Source: Antarctobacter heliothermus (GTDB taxonomy: Bacteria > Pseudomonadota > Alphaproteobacteria > Rhodobacterales > Rhodobacteraceae). Taken from it: a stretch of 64,000 nt of DNA. A program made the position numbers and the translations under genes. The first letter of the stretch is position 1; every line of letters begins with the position of its first letter. Positions 45,058-54,246 of the stretch are shown here, one piece after another. Under the pieces are notes generated by a model. The model was not told where the DNA came from and searched no databases. It was given only the letters and a program-made list of their open reading frames with translations. The DNA lies in contig NZ_FZON01000002.1 in assembly GCF_900188425.1 (NCBI RefSeq), positions 1 through 64,000 on the forward strand. Direction: 5' to 3'.

Positions 45058-45297
45058 ATGCCTTTGTGGCCCTGTCTCATGGTTGCTCCGAACCGGGCGC
45101 GTCGGGACAAGTTCGACCATGCATTGTTGCCCCTGACAGTCGATGAGATTACCCCAGAGGCCCGCGCCGGGGCCGTTTGGGTCAAGGTGGCGCAACACGG
45201 CAGTACAGCGGATAGGATCGCCCGGCTCCGGGCAGCGCTGGCGGCGCGCACCTCCACTCAACAGGCCCCAAAATCGGCAAGGTATTCACCCGCATGA
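45058..45297 (+). pseudogene. Possible remnant of a beta-keto acid cleavage enzyme (BKACE)
   Basis: An 79-codon frame reads MPLWPCLMVAPNRARRDKF, DHALLPLTVDEITPEARAG, AVWVKVAQ, then diverges. The APNxARRxKxDHxxLPxT block resembles the N-terminus of BKACE (DUF849) enzymes, where the catalytic E and metal histidines follow; here those do not, so only an N-terminal relic remains. Its stop overlaps the aminotransferase start (ATGA), so it may still act as a translated leader for that gene. ATG 45037 is an alternative start. Weak evidence overall. Confidence 0.4.
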
Positions 45298-46616
45298 CCC
45301 ATGTCTTTCACCGCAGCAGCACCCATGTTCCGCCCACGGTCGCCCGGGGCGAGGGCGCGTATCTGTACGACACCACCGGCAAGGCCTATCTGGACGGGTC
45401 GGGCGGCGCGGCGGTGTCCTGTCTGGGCCACGGCGACGCCCATGTGACGCAAGCCATTCAGCGACAGTTGGGCGAGGTCGCTTTTGCCCACACCGGGTTT
45501 TTCACCTCTGAACCCGCAGAGACGCTGGCGGCGCGGCTGACCGATCTGGCACCCGGCGCGCTGAACCGCGCCTATCTGGTCTCTGGCGGGTCCGAGGCGA
45601 TGGAGGCGGCGCTGAAACTGGCCCGCCAGTACCATCTGGAACGCGGCGACACCGGCCGCGCCCGCATCATCGCGCGGCGGCAGAGCTATCACGGCAACAC
45701 GCTGGGCGCGCTGGCCACCGGCGGCAACGCCTGGCGACGCGCGCCGTTTGCGCCGCTGTTGATGGAGGTCAGCCACGTTTCGCCCTGCTATGCCTATCGC
45801 GGGCAGGACGAGGGTGAGAGCGAGGCTGACTATTGCGACCGGCTGATTGCCGAGATCGAAGCGGAGATCACCCGCGTCGGGCCGGAAAAAATCATGGCCT
45901 TTGTGGCGGAGCCGGTGGTCGGCGCAACGCTGGGTGCGGTGCCGCCGGTGGTGGGCTATTTCCGCCGTATCCGCGAGATCTGTGACCGCCACGGCATCCT
46001 GATGATCCTCGACGAGGTGATGTGCGGCATGGGTCGGACCGGCACGCTGTTTGCCTGCGAACAGGACGGGGTTGCGCCGGATATCCTGTGTGTCGCCAAA
46101 GGGTTGGGCGCGGGCTATCAGCCGATTGGCGCGATGCTGTGCACCGAGGCGATGCATGAGGTGATCGCGCAGGGCAGCGGGTTTTTCCAGCACGGCCACA
46201 CCTATGTCGGCCATCCGGTGGCCTGTGCGGCGGCGGGTGCAGTTCTGGACCGGCTGGTCAACGACGATCTGGTAGGGCGGGTCGCCCCCATGGGCGCAGT
46301 GGTGCGCGGGTTGCTGGAGGACCGTTTTGGTCAGCACCCACATATCGGCGATATTCGCGGGCGCGGGTTGTTCCTTGGGCTGGAGCTGGTGCAGGACCGC
46401 GATACCAAGGCGCCGATTGACGCGGGCCGCAAGATCCACGCCCAGATCAAGGCCGCGGCCTTTGCCGAGGGTTTGATCTGTTACCCCGGCGGCGGCACCA
46501 TCGACGGCAAGGACGGCGCGCATGTGCTGCTGGCACCGCCGTTTATCCTGACCGAGGATCAGGCGCAGGAACTGGTGGACAAGCTGGCCCGCGCCTTTGT
46601 GGCGGTCGGTCTGTGA
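45294..46616 (+). CDS. Class III (omega-type) aminotransferase
   Basis: The 440-residue PLP enzyme has the class III signatures: GSGGAAVSCLGHGDAHV, YLVSGGSEAMEAALKLARQY, RRQSYHGNTLGALATGG, FVAEPVVGATLGAVPPVVGYF, MILDEVMCGMGRTGT and the PLP lysine in CVAKGLGAGYQPIGAML. It transfers amino groups of an omega-amino acid or amine to a keto acid. It is divergent from rpiR and the TRAP operon, so it may process the solute they import; the true substrate is not evident. Confidence 0.88.
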   Translation: MTHVFHRSSTHVPPTVARGEGAYLYDTTGKAYLDGSGGAAVSCLGHGDAHVTQAIQRQLGEVAFAHTGFFTSEPAETLAARLTDLAPGALNRAYLVSGGSEAMEAALKLARQYHLERGDTGRARIIARRQSYHGNTLGALATGGNAWRRAPFAPLLMEVSHVSPCYAYRGQDEGESEADYCDRLIAEIEAEITRVGPEKIMAFVAEPVVGATLGAVPPVVGYFRRIREICDRHGILMILDEVMCGMGRTGTLFACEQDGVAPDILCVAKGLGAGYQPIGAMLCTEAMHEVIAQGSGFFQHGHTYVGHPVACAAAGAVLDRLVNDDLVGRVAPMGAVVRGLLEDRFGQHPHIGDIRGRGLFLGLELVQDRDTKAPIDAGRKIHAQIKAAAFAEGLICYPGGGTIDGKDGAHVLLAPPFILTEDQAQELVDKLARAFVAVGL

Positions 46617-47057
46617 AGGCGGGCGGGGCAGGGGAACGTCTCGCCGGAGGCGTGGCGGGCGTCAGGCCAGAGGCATGGGCGCGCGTCATGCCCGAGGTAT
46701 ACTTTCAGCATGCTCTCGTCTCCTGTTGAGGAGAGGAAGGGGGCGCTGCCCCCGTCTCCCTGCGGTCGACTCCCCCGGGATATTTTTGGCCAGAAGAAGC
46801 TTGGGCGCAGCGCTTTTGCCCACCAGCGGTGCGGAACCGGGCGGGGAGGCTGGTGTGTTTGGAAAGTCTGAAAACGGCGGCCGCCGAACGGATCGTCGAT
46901 CCGGGGTGTCAAACCCGGCCCGAAGGGGCGTCGCCCCCGTGGTCTGCGCAGATCAAAGGGCCCCCGAGCGGGGTCATGATCCGGTTTTCAGTGGTACCGG
47001 GGGTGGGTATGCCTGTTGATCCTTGACGAAGTGTGTGAGCACCGTGCGGTGCCTCTG
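46617..47057. other. Convergent intergenic region with a dispersed repeat
   Basis: No gene is seen in this 441-bp gap between convergent genes. Besides the repeat at 46737 it holds several GC-rich inverted patches such as GGGGCGTCGCCCC near 46925, typical of convergent-gene spacers. Confidence 0.5.
46737..46801 (+). repeat. Dispersed intergenic repeat, copy 1
   Basis: GGGGGC-GCT-GCCCCC hairpin, variable middle, then CCCCCGGGATATTTTTGG and CAGAAGAA. The same arrangement recurs at 52404, with the outer blocks nearly identical and the middle diverged. It lies between convergent genes. Confidence 0.75.
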
Positions 47058-47753
47058 TCAACGTGCCCAGGCGAAGGCATGGTCCAGCACCTTTGCGGCG
47101 TTGAGTTCGACAACTGGGCCATGCGCCATGACAATCTGTTGCACCGGAAGGCGGCGCACCTGGGTGATTGCGGCGCGCATGGCGCGGCGGTTACGAAAGG
47201 CGATGCGGAACTTGCGCGGCACCGAGGGGTAATCGCCGGTCATCAGGTCGGCGCGGGCCACCGTGGCGCGCCAGCCCTTGTACCATCCCGACGGCATTTG
47301 TTGCAGCAGGTCGGTGAAAATCAGCGTCCCACTGGGGTGATGGAAAAACACCACCTCTGTGGTGATCATGTTGCCGTCAAAGATCACTTGCGCAAACAGA
47401 TCCGCCCAGATCGCGGGCGGCTCTAATCCCAGGACGTCATTGACCACGACGCCGGGGCTTTTCTGCGCCACGCCGGGGGCGGCATGAACAATGGCCTCAG
47501 GATAGGTCGCGGCCCAGACAGAGAGGAACCTGTGGTGCAGATCGTTGGGCGCGACAAGGTGCCGGACCGGGCCAAGGCGGGAGATTTCGGCCTTGAGGTG
47601 CGCGTCGAGCGCGATCGGGGAATGCACCCAGAGGCTGCCGTCGGTCAGGCGCGCAAGGCACATGCGGGTCGGGAAATCAAAGCCGCCCGCGCCGCGGACG
47701 GGGGCACCGACGACGGTCCAGAGGTCATGTCCAAGCGGGATGAGCGACGTCAT
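47058..47753 (-). CDS. DUF4336 domain protein (metallo-beta-lactamase-like)
   Basis: The 231-residue protein matches DUF4336: PLGHDLWTVVGAPVRGAGGFDFPTRM, LWVHSPIALDAHLKAEI, HLVAPNDLHHRFLSVW (candidate metal histidines), FFHHPSGTLIFTDLLQ and a C-terminal IVMAHGPVV. The fold is related to metallo-beta-lactamases. No catalytic role is known. It stands alone between convergent neighbours and an ABC operon on the same strand. Confidence 0.8.
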   Translation of the reverse strand: MTSLIPLGHDLWTVVGAPVRGAGGFDFPTRMCLARLTDGSLWVHSPIALDAHLKAEISRLGPVRHLVAPNDLHHRFLSVWAATYPEAIVHAAPGVAQKSPGVVVNDVLGLEPPAIWADLFAQVIFDGNMITTEVVFFHHPSGTLIFTDLLQQMPSGWYKGWRATVARADLMTGDYPSVPRKFRIAFRNRRAMRAAITQVRRLPVQQIVMAHGPVVELNAAKVLDHAFAWAR

Positions 47754-47891
47754 GCAGATCAGGCCAAGCTGTTGGGAAAGTAGCTGGTTCAGCCTAGGCG
47801 GCTGTCGACATCAAATCAACTGCCCGGGGTGCCGGTGACAAGACCCGCCCCAAAGATCGGGGGCGGGTCTGTGAGATCGCGGGCAGGGGGG

Positions 47892-48662
47892 TCAGATTGC
47901 TGCCAACTCGCCTTCGAGATCCTTCATCTCGGCCCCGCCGGCCATCAGGCGGCGGATTTCATCGTGGCTGAGCTCCCCCGCCTTGCCCGCGCCGATCACC
48001 TGTCCCAGGGCGAGGAAGGTGTAGCGGTCCGCCACCAGCTGTGAGTGGATCTCGTTGTGGGTGATGAAGATGATGGCGATGTCGCCGCGCTTGCGCACGC
48101 GTTTGACGGTCTTGAGCACCTCCATCTGCTGCTTTTGTCCCAGCGCCGAGGTCGGTTCATCCAGGATCAGCACCTTGGCGCCGAAATAGATGGCCCGCGC
48201 GATGGCCAGGGTCTGGCGCTGACCACCGGACATGGTGCCCACCGCCTGCGTCGGGTCGGAAAAGTCGATGCCGATCTTGAGCATCTCGTCATGGGCGATC
48301 TTGTCCATCACGTCCATTTTCAGCGTGCCCAGCGGCCCCTTGAGTTCCCGCCCCATGAAGAAGTTGCGCGTGACGCTCATCAACTGGTTGACGGCAAGAT
48401 CCTGATAGACGGTGCCGATCCCGGCGTCCGAAGCATCGCGGGGATTGCGGAAATCCACCGGCTTGCCCTCGATGTACAACTGCCCCGAGGTGGGGCGGTG
48501 GACGCCGGCCAGTGTCTTGATCAAGGTCGATTTCCCGGCTCCGTTGTCGCCCAGAAGGGCGTGAACCTCCCCCGGATAAACCTCGAGGTTGACGCCGTTG
48601 AGCGCGATGAAGGGGCCGAATTTCTTGACCACGTTTTCGACGCGCAGATATGGGTCTGTCAT
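47892..48662 (-). CDS. Sugar-type ABC transporter ATPase (single domain)
   Basis: The 256-residue protein has Walker A GDNGAGKST, the signature MSGGQRQTL and Walker B VLILDEPTSALG. It is a CUT2-family ATPase, but with one ATPase domain instead of the usual RbsA-like two, as in FrcA of rhizobia. ATG 48662 precedes the domain; the longer frame lacks similarity. It is the last gene of the operon binding protein-permease-ATPase, separated from the permease by one base. Confidence 0.88.
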   Translation of the reverse strand: MTDPYLRVENVVKKFGPFIALNGVNLEVYPGEVHALLGDNGAGKSTLIKTLAGVHRPTSGQLYIEGKPVDFRNPRDASDAGIGTVYQDLAVNQLMSVTRNFFMGRELKGPLGTLKMDVMDKIAHDEMLKIGIDFSDPTQAVGTMSGGQRQTLAIARAIYFGAKVLILDEPTSALGQKQQMEVLKTVKRVRKRGDIAIIFITHNEIHSQLVADRYTFLALGQVIGAGKAGELSHDEIRRLMAGGAEMKDLEGELAAI

Positions 48663-48663
48663 C

Positions 48664-49776
48664 TCAGATACCCCCTGTGATGCGTTTGCGGATGCGTTCG
48701 TTGGCAAAGACGGCGGCCAGCAGGACAACCCCCACAAAGACGCGGTAGAACGACCCGTCGAGCCACGGGATGTAGAACACCGCGTTGGCCACAAGGCCAA
48801 AGGTCACCGCCCCAAAGGCCACCCCGATCACAGAGCCAAAGCCGCCGGTCATCAGCGTGCCGCCCACAACGGCGATCGCGATGGCGTTCAGCTCCATCAG
48901 GTTGCCCTTGGCCGCATCGGCGGTGTTGGTGTCGAACACCTGGCAGGCGGCAAAGATGGTCGCGCAAAAAGCGGTGAACATGAACAGGCTAGTCTTGACC
49001 CGGTTCACCGGCACGCCATTGGCGCGGGCGCTGTCCTTGTTGTCGCCGGTGGCGTAGATCCAGTTGCCCAATTGGGTGCGGGACAACACGAAATAGGCCA
49101 CGCCCGCGATGATCAGCCACCACAATACGCGCGCGTCGAACCCGTCGACCCATTGTTCGCCCCGGCGGTTGATATTGCCACCCAGCGCAAACCACGCGTC
49201 ATAGACCCAGCCGAACATCTCGCCGCCAAAGGCCCAGGCGACCCAGCTTTGTTCCTTGAAGTCGGGCAGGCCGGAGATCTGCGTCGACTGGTTGATCAGG
49301 CGAAACGACACCTCTGTGGTGCCGCGCAGGAAGAACAGGAAGGCAAGGCTGACGATAAAGCTGGACAGGCCAGAGCGCACCACGATGGTGCCGATCAGCC
49401 AACCCAGCGAGAGGGTCATGGCCAGCGTGATGGCAAAGGCAAGAAACGGCGTCGCCTCACCCAGCCCAAAGGGCAGGCCCCATTTCAGCATCATGGCCAT
49501 GGACATGCCCGCAAAGCCGATCATCGAGCCGATGGAGAGGTCAAATTCGCCGCCGATCATCAGCAGCGCCGCGCCGGTGGCGATGATGCCGAATTGGGCG
49601 ATGATGGCCAGATTGTTTTTCAGACCCAGCGCGTTGAACGCCTTGAAGTCCGAGGCGAAGGTGATCATCGTCACGACGACGATCATGACGATAAAGGCAC
49701 CGGCCTCCGGGCGGCGCACAAGGCGCGCCAGAGCGGATTCCTGAGCCAGTCGGTCCGCTTCACTGCGGTCAGACAT
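48664..49776 (-). CDS. Sugar-type ABC transporter permease (RbsC/FrcC family)
   Basis: The 370-residue membrane protein has CUT2 permease signatures: AIIAQFGIIATGAALLMIGGEFDLSIGSMIGFAGM, GWLIGTIVVRSGLSSFIVSLAFLFF, RTQLGNWIYATGDNKDSARANGVPVNRVK (the ATPase-contact loop) and MTGGFGSVIGVAFGAVTFG. ATG 49776 follows a GGGGGG site. It is the second gene of the operon, after the binding protein and a terminator-like hairpin. Confidence 0.9.
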   Translation of the reverse strand: MSDRSEADRLAQESALARLVRRPEAGAFIVMIVVVTMITFASDFKAFNALGLKNNLAIIAQFGIIATGAALLMIGGEFDLSIGSMIGFAGMSMAMMLKWGLPFGLGEATPFLAFAITLAMTLSLGWLIGTIVVRSGLSSFIVSLAFLFFLRGTTEVSFRLINQSTQISGLPDFKEQSWVAWAFGGEMFGWVYDAWFALGGNINRRGEQWVDGFDARVLWWLIIAGVAYFVLSRTQLGNWIYATGDNKDSARANGVPVNRVKTSLFMFTAFCATIFAACQVFDTNTADAAKGNLMELNAIAIAVVGGTLMTGGFGSVIGVAFGAVTFGLVANAVFYIPWLDGSFYRVFVGVVLLAAVFANERIRKRITGGI

Positions 49777-49805
49777 GAGACCCCCCAATACTGTTTGGAT
49801 GTATC

Positions 49806-49837
49806 AAAAAAGGGGACAGCCGTTGCCGTCTGTCCCC
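49806..49837 (-). terminator. Attenuating terminator between binding protein and permease
   Basis: On the complement strand GGGGACAG (49837-49830) pairs with CTGTCCCC (49819-49812) around a ten-base loop, followed by six T residues (49811-49806). It sits 27 bp after the binding-protein stop, so most transcripts should stop here, lowering permease and ATPase output. Confidence 0.85.
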
Positions 49838-49863
49838 CAAAATGGTCCGGTGGGTGGCCGCGA

Positions 49864-50775
49864 TCAGCGGTTCACGCCCGCCTGAGACTTGACGTCACCC
49901 GCGTTGGTGGCGTCGACAAAACCGGGACCGGAGGGCACATTCGAGCCCGGCAGCATCCCTGCATTGGTGTTGTAGAGGTGCAGGACGATGACCGGCATAT
50001 AGCCCTGAAGGCGCTGTTGCTGGTCGATGGTGTAGGACACATGGCCCGCCTCGATCAGATCCATCACGCCCGGTGACAGGTCAAAGCAGGCAAGATGAAT
50101 GTCGGCACCCACTTCTTCGATGGCGGCCCAGGCCGCTTCGCAGACGTGGGGACCGGCAGCCAGAAGGCCGTCAATGGACTCGTCCGCCTGAAGGGCGGCG
50201 GCAGTGCGGGTCTTGATCTGGGTGACGTCATTCGACACGTCGATCTGGTTCAGTTCGGCACCGAAGGCGTCGAAATAGCCAGTGCAGCGATCAACAAGTG
50301 CGGTGTTGTAGGCCTCCTGGTTGAGGCACAGACCGTTGGTCACGCCTTCGGCCTTGGCGCGCTCACCCGCCGCCTTGCCCGCGTCGTATTCCGGCTGGCC
50401 CACATGCATCAGGGCGCCGACATCCTTGGAGAACTCAAGCCCGGAATTGATGGTGATGACCGGGATGCCGGAATCGACCGCGTCACGGATTGCGCCGCCG
50501 AGCGCGTCGGCGTCGGGCAGCGACACGATGATGCCATCGGGCTCGGTTGCGGCGGCCGCTTCGATCAGCTTGGCCATGCCGGACATGTCGCCAGAGGGGT
50601 CAAAATTGTACTCAAGATCCGCGCCGATGGCAGCGGCCGCGTCCTTTGCGCCTTTTTCGACCACCGGCCAGAACGGATCGGTGCCCTGGGTATGGGTGAT
50701 CAGGACGTAACGCTCGGCGGCGGCGGCGGATGCCATGACTGCGAGGGCCGCAGTGGCCAGCAGAATTCTTTTCAT
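49864..50775 (-). CDS. Sugar ABC transporter periplasmic binding protein
   Basis: The 303-residue protein has a signal peptide (MKRILLATAALAVMASAAAA) and a CUT2-type (ribose/fructose/polyol) binding fold: YVLITHTQGTDPFWPVVEKGAKDAA, EPDGIIVSLPDADALGGAIRDAVDSGIPVITINSG, HVGQPEYDAGKAAGERA and IDGLLAAGPHVCEAAWAA. ATG 50775 follows GGAGGAGAC. It leads the operon. The bound sugar cannot be named. Confidence 0.9.
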   Translation of the reverse strand: MKRILLATAALAVMASAAAAERYVLITHTQGTDPFWPVVEKGAKDAAAAIGADLEYNFDPSGDMSGMAKLIEAAAATEPDGIIVSLPDADALGGAIRDAVDSGIPVITINSGLEFSKDVGALMHVGQPEYDAGKAAGERAKAEGVTNGLCLNQEAYNTALVDRCTGYFDAFGAELNQIDVSNDVTQIKTRTAAALQADESIDGLLAAGPHVCEAAWAAIEEVGADIHLACFDLSPGVMDLIEAGHVSYTIDQQQRLQGYMPVIVLHLYNTNAGMLPGSNVPSGPGFVDATNAGDVKSQAGVNR

Positions 50776-51036
50776 TGATGTCTCCTCCATTGGACAGAAT
50801 GCCCGGGTTCCCAGGCTTATCTTGACGGATCGGCCCTGTCCCGGACCGTGTTCCGGGGGCAAGCCTAGCAATGCACCTGGGACTTGTCAGCAGAGTTTGT
50901 CTGCCGCCTCCTCCCGTTCCGGTGCTGGCGTGTTACCGCTAACCGGGCGCTCTGCGTCCGTCGAGAAAGGGTCTATGGGGTGGACAGGTTTCCGTCATTC
51001 ATGAGGGAGAGTTTCAGGAGGTGTGATGGAAAGCCA

Positions 51037-52329
51037 TCAAAATTCTGTTTGCCAGTCGATTGTCCTTGCGCCCTTCCCGAGCGTTGGTGGGGCGGCGTTC
51101 AGTGCCTCGACGGCAAAACCTGCGGCGGATTTGTAGTCGGCCAGAAAGGCGGCGCGTTCGGCGGGGGGCAGCACGGCGTCGATATCGTCGAAATGACCGC
51201 CGCAGCGGTCATCGACGATATCGAGCAGGCCAAAGGGGCCAGCGCCGCGGTTGCGCAGCACCAGTTTGGAAACTGGCCCGCACAGCCTGTCGTCATAAGC
51301 CTTTAGCGCGGCCTGTCCGACACCATGCGCCACAAGACAGGCCCCCAGCGTGCGGGCATCGACAACCGCCTGACTGGCCCCGTTCGATCCGGTGGGATAC
51401 ATCGCGTGCGCCGCATCGCCCAGAAGGGCGACGCGGCTCTGCACCCATGTCGGGATCGGGTCACGGTCGATCATCGGGTTCTCGAACGCGCGGGCCGCGC
51501 CCCGGATCAGCGCGGGCACGTCCAGCCAGTCATAGCGGAACGGGTCGAAGTGATGCGCAAAGCTGTCGATCGGCACCTCGTTGAACCACCCGGCCTGCGA
51601 CCAGTCCTCGCCCGCGTCCAGCGTGCGTTCGGCGATCCAGTTGATCTCGGCCAGACCGTCGGCATCGGGGCGCGAGATCGGGTAGATCACCATGCGATGG
51701 CGCGACGTGCCAAGCCCGACAAAGCTGGACCCGGTGCGGATGGGTTTGGCGCGCGTGGTGCCACGCCACATCAGCGCGCCACCCCAGTGGATGGGCGGCT
51801 GGTCAGGATACATCTGCGCGCGGGTGGGCGAATGGATGCCCTCGGCCCCGATCAGCAGGGCGGCGGTTTCGGTTGTCGGGCCACTGGCGGTCTGGAGGTG
51901 AACGGTCACGCCGTCGGCGGTCTGGTCATGGCCGGTGACCCGACAGCCGGTGCGGATGGCGTCCGGCCCAAGCCGGTCCAGCACTGTCTGGTAGAGCATC
52001 ATGTGAAAGCGGCCCCGGTGCACGGCGTATTGCGGCCAGTGATAGCCCGCCTCCAGCCCGCGCGGTTCGGCGTGGATTTCGGCCCCGTTCAAGCCGACCA
52101 GCGCCCATTCGCGGGCGGGCAGGCCAACCGCGTCGAGCAGGTCCGCGCCGATGCCCAGGTCGAACAGTTCGCGCACCGCGTTGGGTTGCAGGTTGATGCC
52201 GACGCCCAGCGGTTTGGGGTCACGAACGGATTCGAGGATGGTGCAGGACAGGCCGATCTGGTGCAGCGTCAGCGCGGTTACCAGACCGCCGATGCCGCCA
52301 CCGGCGATGAGGATGTGGGGTGGGGGCAT
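51037..52329 (-). CDS. FAD-dependent aromatic-ring monooxygenase (salicylate hydroxylase-like)
   Basis: The 430-residue protein has the group A flavoprotein monooxygenase motifs: FAD site HILIAGGGIGGLVTALTLHQIG, ILESVRDPKPLGVGINLQPNAV, the DG motif region ALLIGAEGIHSPTR and the second FAD motif RVALLGDAAHAMYPTGSNGASQAVVDA. It would hydroxylate an aromatic or heteroaromatic compound with NAD(P)H. It follows the amidohydrolase on the same strand after a 163-bp gap containing the repeat at 52404, so it may be co-transcribed. Confidence 0.88.
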   Translation of the reverse strand: MPPPHILIAGGGIGGLVTALTLHQIGLSCTILESVRDPKPLGVGINLQPNAVRELFDLGIGADLLDAVGLPAREWALVGLNGAEIHAEPRGLEAGYHWPQYAVHRGRFHMMLYQTVLDRLGPDAIRTGCRVTGHDQTADGVTVHLQTASGPTTETAALLIGAEGIHSPTRAQMYPDQPPIHWGGALMWRGTTRAKPIRTGSSFVGLGTSRHRMVIYPISRPDADGLAEINWIAERTLDAGEDWSQAGWFNEVPIDSFAHHFDPFRYDWLDVPALIRGAARAFENPMIDRDPIPTWVQSRVALLGDAAHAMYPTGSNGASQAVVDARTLGACLVAHGVGQAALKAYDDRLCGPVSKLVLRNRGAGPFGLLDIVDDRCGGHFDDIDAVLPPAERAAFLADYKSAAGFAVEALNAAPPTLGKGARTIDWQTEF

Positions 52330-52403
52330 GGGAGGGCCTTTTGAAGTTGGGGCTGTGGGGTGCGGTCTGCCGGGTGTCGGTCTTGGGCACGTGTGGTGGG
52401 GGC

Positions 52404-52467
52404 AGGAGGGGGCGCTGCCCCCGCTCCTTTGGAGCCCCCCGGGATATTTTTGGACAGAAGAAATAAG
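52404..52467 (+). repeat. Dispersed intergenic repeat, copy 2
   Basis: GGGGGCGCTGCCCCC then, after a diverged middle, CCCCCCGGGATATTTTTGG and CAGAAGAA, as at 46737 and in the same orientation. Here it lies between two genes of a leftward operon, antisense to them. Confidence 0.75.
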
Positions 52468-52492
52468 GGGGCGGCGCAGTTGGGGCGGTGCG

Positions 52493-53371
52493 TCAGATCT
52501 TGAGCAGGCGGCGGGCGTTGTCCTTGAGGATCAGGGGGCGGACCTCTTCGCGGATGTCGAGCGCCTCGAAGTCCTTGAGCCAGCGGTCGGGGGTGATGGC
52601 GGGCCAGTCGGAGCCGAACAGCATCTTCTTGCGCAGGATGGTGTTGGCGTATTGCACGAAGAGGGGCGGGAAGTATTTCGGCGACCAGCCGGACATGTCG
52701 ATGTAGACGTTGGGTTTGTGCTGGGCGACCATCAGTCCCTCTTCGGTCCAGGGGAACGAGGGGTGGGCCAGCACGATGGGGGTGTCGGGGAAATCGACGG
52801 CAACGTCGTCCACATGCACCGGGTTGGAGTATTTCAGCCGCATGCCCATGCCGCCGTGCATGCCCGATCCGACGCCGGTCTGGCCGGTGTGGAACAGCAT
52901 GATGGCGCCTTCTTCGGCGATGGCCTCATACAGGGGGTAGGCCCAGCGTTCATTGGGGTAGAAGCCCTGCATGGTGGGGTGGAACTTGAACCCCTTGACG
53001 CCGAAGTCGCGGATCAGGCGGCGGGCCTCTCGGGCGCCGGCCTTGCCTTTGGCCGGGTCAATGCTGGCGAAGGGGATCAGGATGTCGTCGTTTTCGGCGG
53101 CGATCCCTGCCACTTCCTCGTTCGAGTAGCGGCGGAACCCGGTTTCGCGTTCGGCGTCGACCGGAAAGATCACCGCGCCGATTTTGCGTTCGCGGAAATA
53201 TTCGGCGGTTTGCTGGACGGATGGCAACATGCCGGACGCGCCAGCGGGATTTTTGAAGTATTTCGCCATCCCCGCCTGAAAATCGTCATAGCCGTCGTCG
53301 CGTGGACCGCAGCAGGGTTCCTCGGCGTGGGTGTGGAAATCAATCGCGATCAGGTCGTCGGCATTCAGCAT
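52493..53371 (-). CDS. Amidohydrolase-2 family metal-dependent hydrolase
   Basis: The 292-residue TIM-barrel enzyme has the amidohydrolase-2 (ACMSD-like) metal motifs: AIDFHTHAEEP, GFKFHPTMQGF, LFHTGQTG, LAHPSFPW and FGSDWP. Related proteins hydrolyse or decarboxylate aromatic-pathway intermediates, for example the retro-Claisen step of side-chain removal from hydroxycinnamoyl derivatives. It is 25 bp after the crotonase gene, consistent with a shared aromatic or acyl-CoA pathway (inference). GGGAGGAG precedes the ATG. Confidence 0.87.
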   Translation of the reverse strand: MLNADDLIAIDFHTHAEEPCCGPRDDGYDDFQAGMAKYFKNPAGASGMLPSVQQTAEYFRERKIGAVIFPVDAERETGFRRYSNEEVAGIAAENDDILIPFASIDPAKGKAGAREARRLIRDFGVKGFKFHPTMQGFYPNERWAYPLYEAIAEEGAIMLFHTGQTGVGSGMHGGMGMRLKYSNPVHVDDVAVDFPDTPIVLAHPSFPWTEEGLMVAQHKPNVYIDMSGWSPKYFPPLFVQYANTILRKKMLFGSDWPAITPDRWLKDFEALDIREEVRPLILKDNARRLLKI

Positions 53372-53396
53372 GGTGTCTCCTCCCGGGGCTATGCCC

Positions 53397-54200
53397 TCAG
53401 TGCGCGTCGGGTGCCTGGACCTTGTCGACGCGTTTTTCCAGAAAGTCCTTCAGGCGTTGTTTGGCCTCGGGCGTCATGGTGGCCAACGAGGCCACCATCG
53501 CCTCTGTGAACAACCCGCTGTCGGCGGACATGTCGGCGATGCGGGGCAGGGCGTTGAGGATGGCGTAATTGGTGAATTGGGCGTTTTGGGCCATGCGGTG
53601 GGCGATTTCCGTGGCGCGCTCCAGCGCGGTGCCCTTGGGAACGACATAGGACACGCCGCCCCAGCGTTCCATATCGGTGGCAGACACTGACCGGCCTGTC
53701 AGCATCATGTCCCCCATCCGCGCGGGCCCGATCAGCCGTGCGATGCGGACCGATCCGCCGCCGCCGACAAAGATGCCGCGCGTGCCTTCGGGCAGGGCGA
53801 AAAAGGCGCTGTCCTCTGCGACGCGGATATGGCTGCTGGCGGCCAGTTCAAACCCGCCACCCACCGCCGCCCCGGTGATGGCGCAGACAAATGGGATCTC
53901 TCCCATCTCGATGGTCTCAAAGGTGCGGTGCCAGAGGCGCGAGCCTTTGACCGCTTCGAACAACGGTTTTTCCGAGTGTTCGGCAAGGTCCAGCCCGGCG
54001 CAGAAGTGTTTGCCATGCCCATGCAGGACGGCGGCGCGCGCCTCTGCCGTGGCGCGGGCGACGGCCTGACCGAGGGCGATCACAAAACGATCCGAAAGGG
54101 CGTTGCGTTTGTCCGGGCGGTTGAGGCCGATGAGGGCCACGTCACCGTCAAGCGTATAGGTGATCAGGCCATCGCCCATGGTCTGCGGTTGCGCTGTCAT
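53397..54200 (-). CDS. Enoyl-CoA hydratase/isomerase (crotonase) family protein
   Basis: The 267-residue protein has the crotonase oxyanion-hole motifs GHGKHFCAGLDLAEHSE and GAAVGGGFELAASSHIRVA, plus ALPEGTRGIFVGGGGSVRI. It should act on an acyl-CoA thioester by hydration, isomerisation or lyase chemistry. ATG 54200 has GGAG upstream. It leads the leftward unit with the amidohydrolase, and its promoter gap carries the MarR-like site at 54247. Confidence 0.87.
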   Translation of the reverse strand: MTAQPQTMGDGLITYTLDGDVALIGLNRPDKRNALSDRFVIALGQAVARATAEARAAVLHGHGKHFCAGLDLAEHSEKPLFEAVKGSRLWHRTFETIEMGEIPFVCAITGAAVGGGFELAASSHIRVAEDSAFFALPEGTRGIFVGGGGSVRIARLIGPARMGDMMLTGRSVSATDMERWGGVSYVVPKGTALERATEIAHRMAQNAQFTNYAILNALPRIADMSADSGLFTEAMVASLATMTPEAKQRLKDFLEKRVDKVQAPDAH

Positions 54201-54246
54201 CGCGGGATGCTCCTGCTGGTCGGTCGCCGGATGCGCCGGAAATTTG

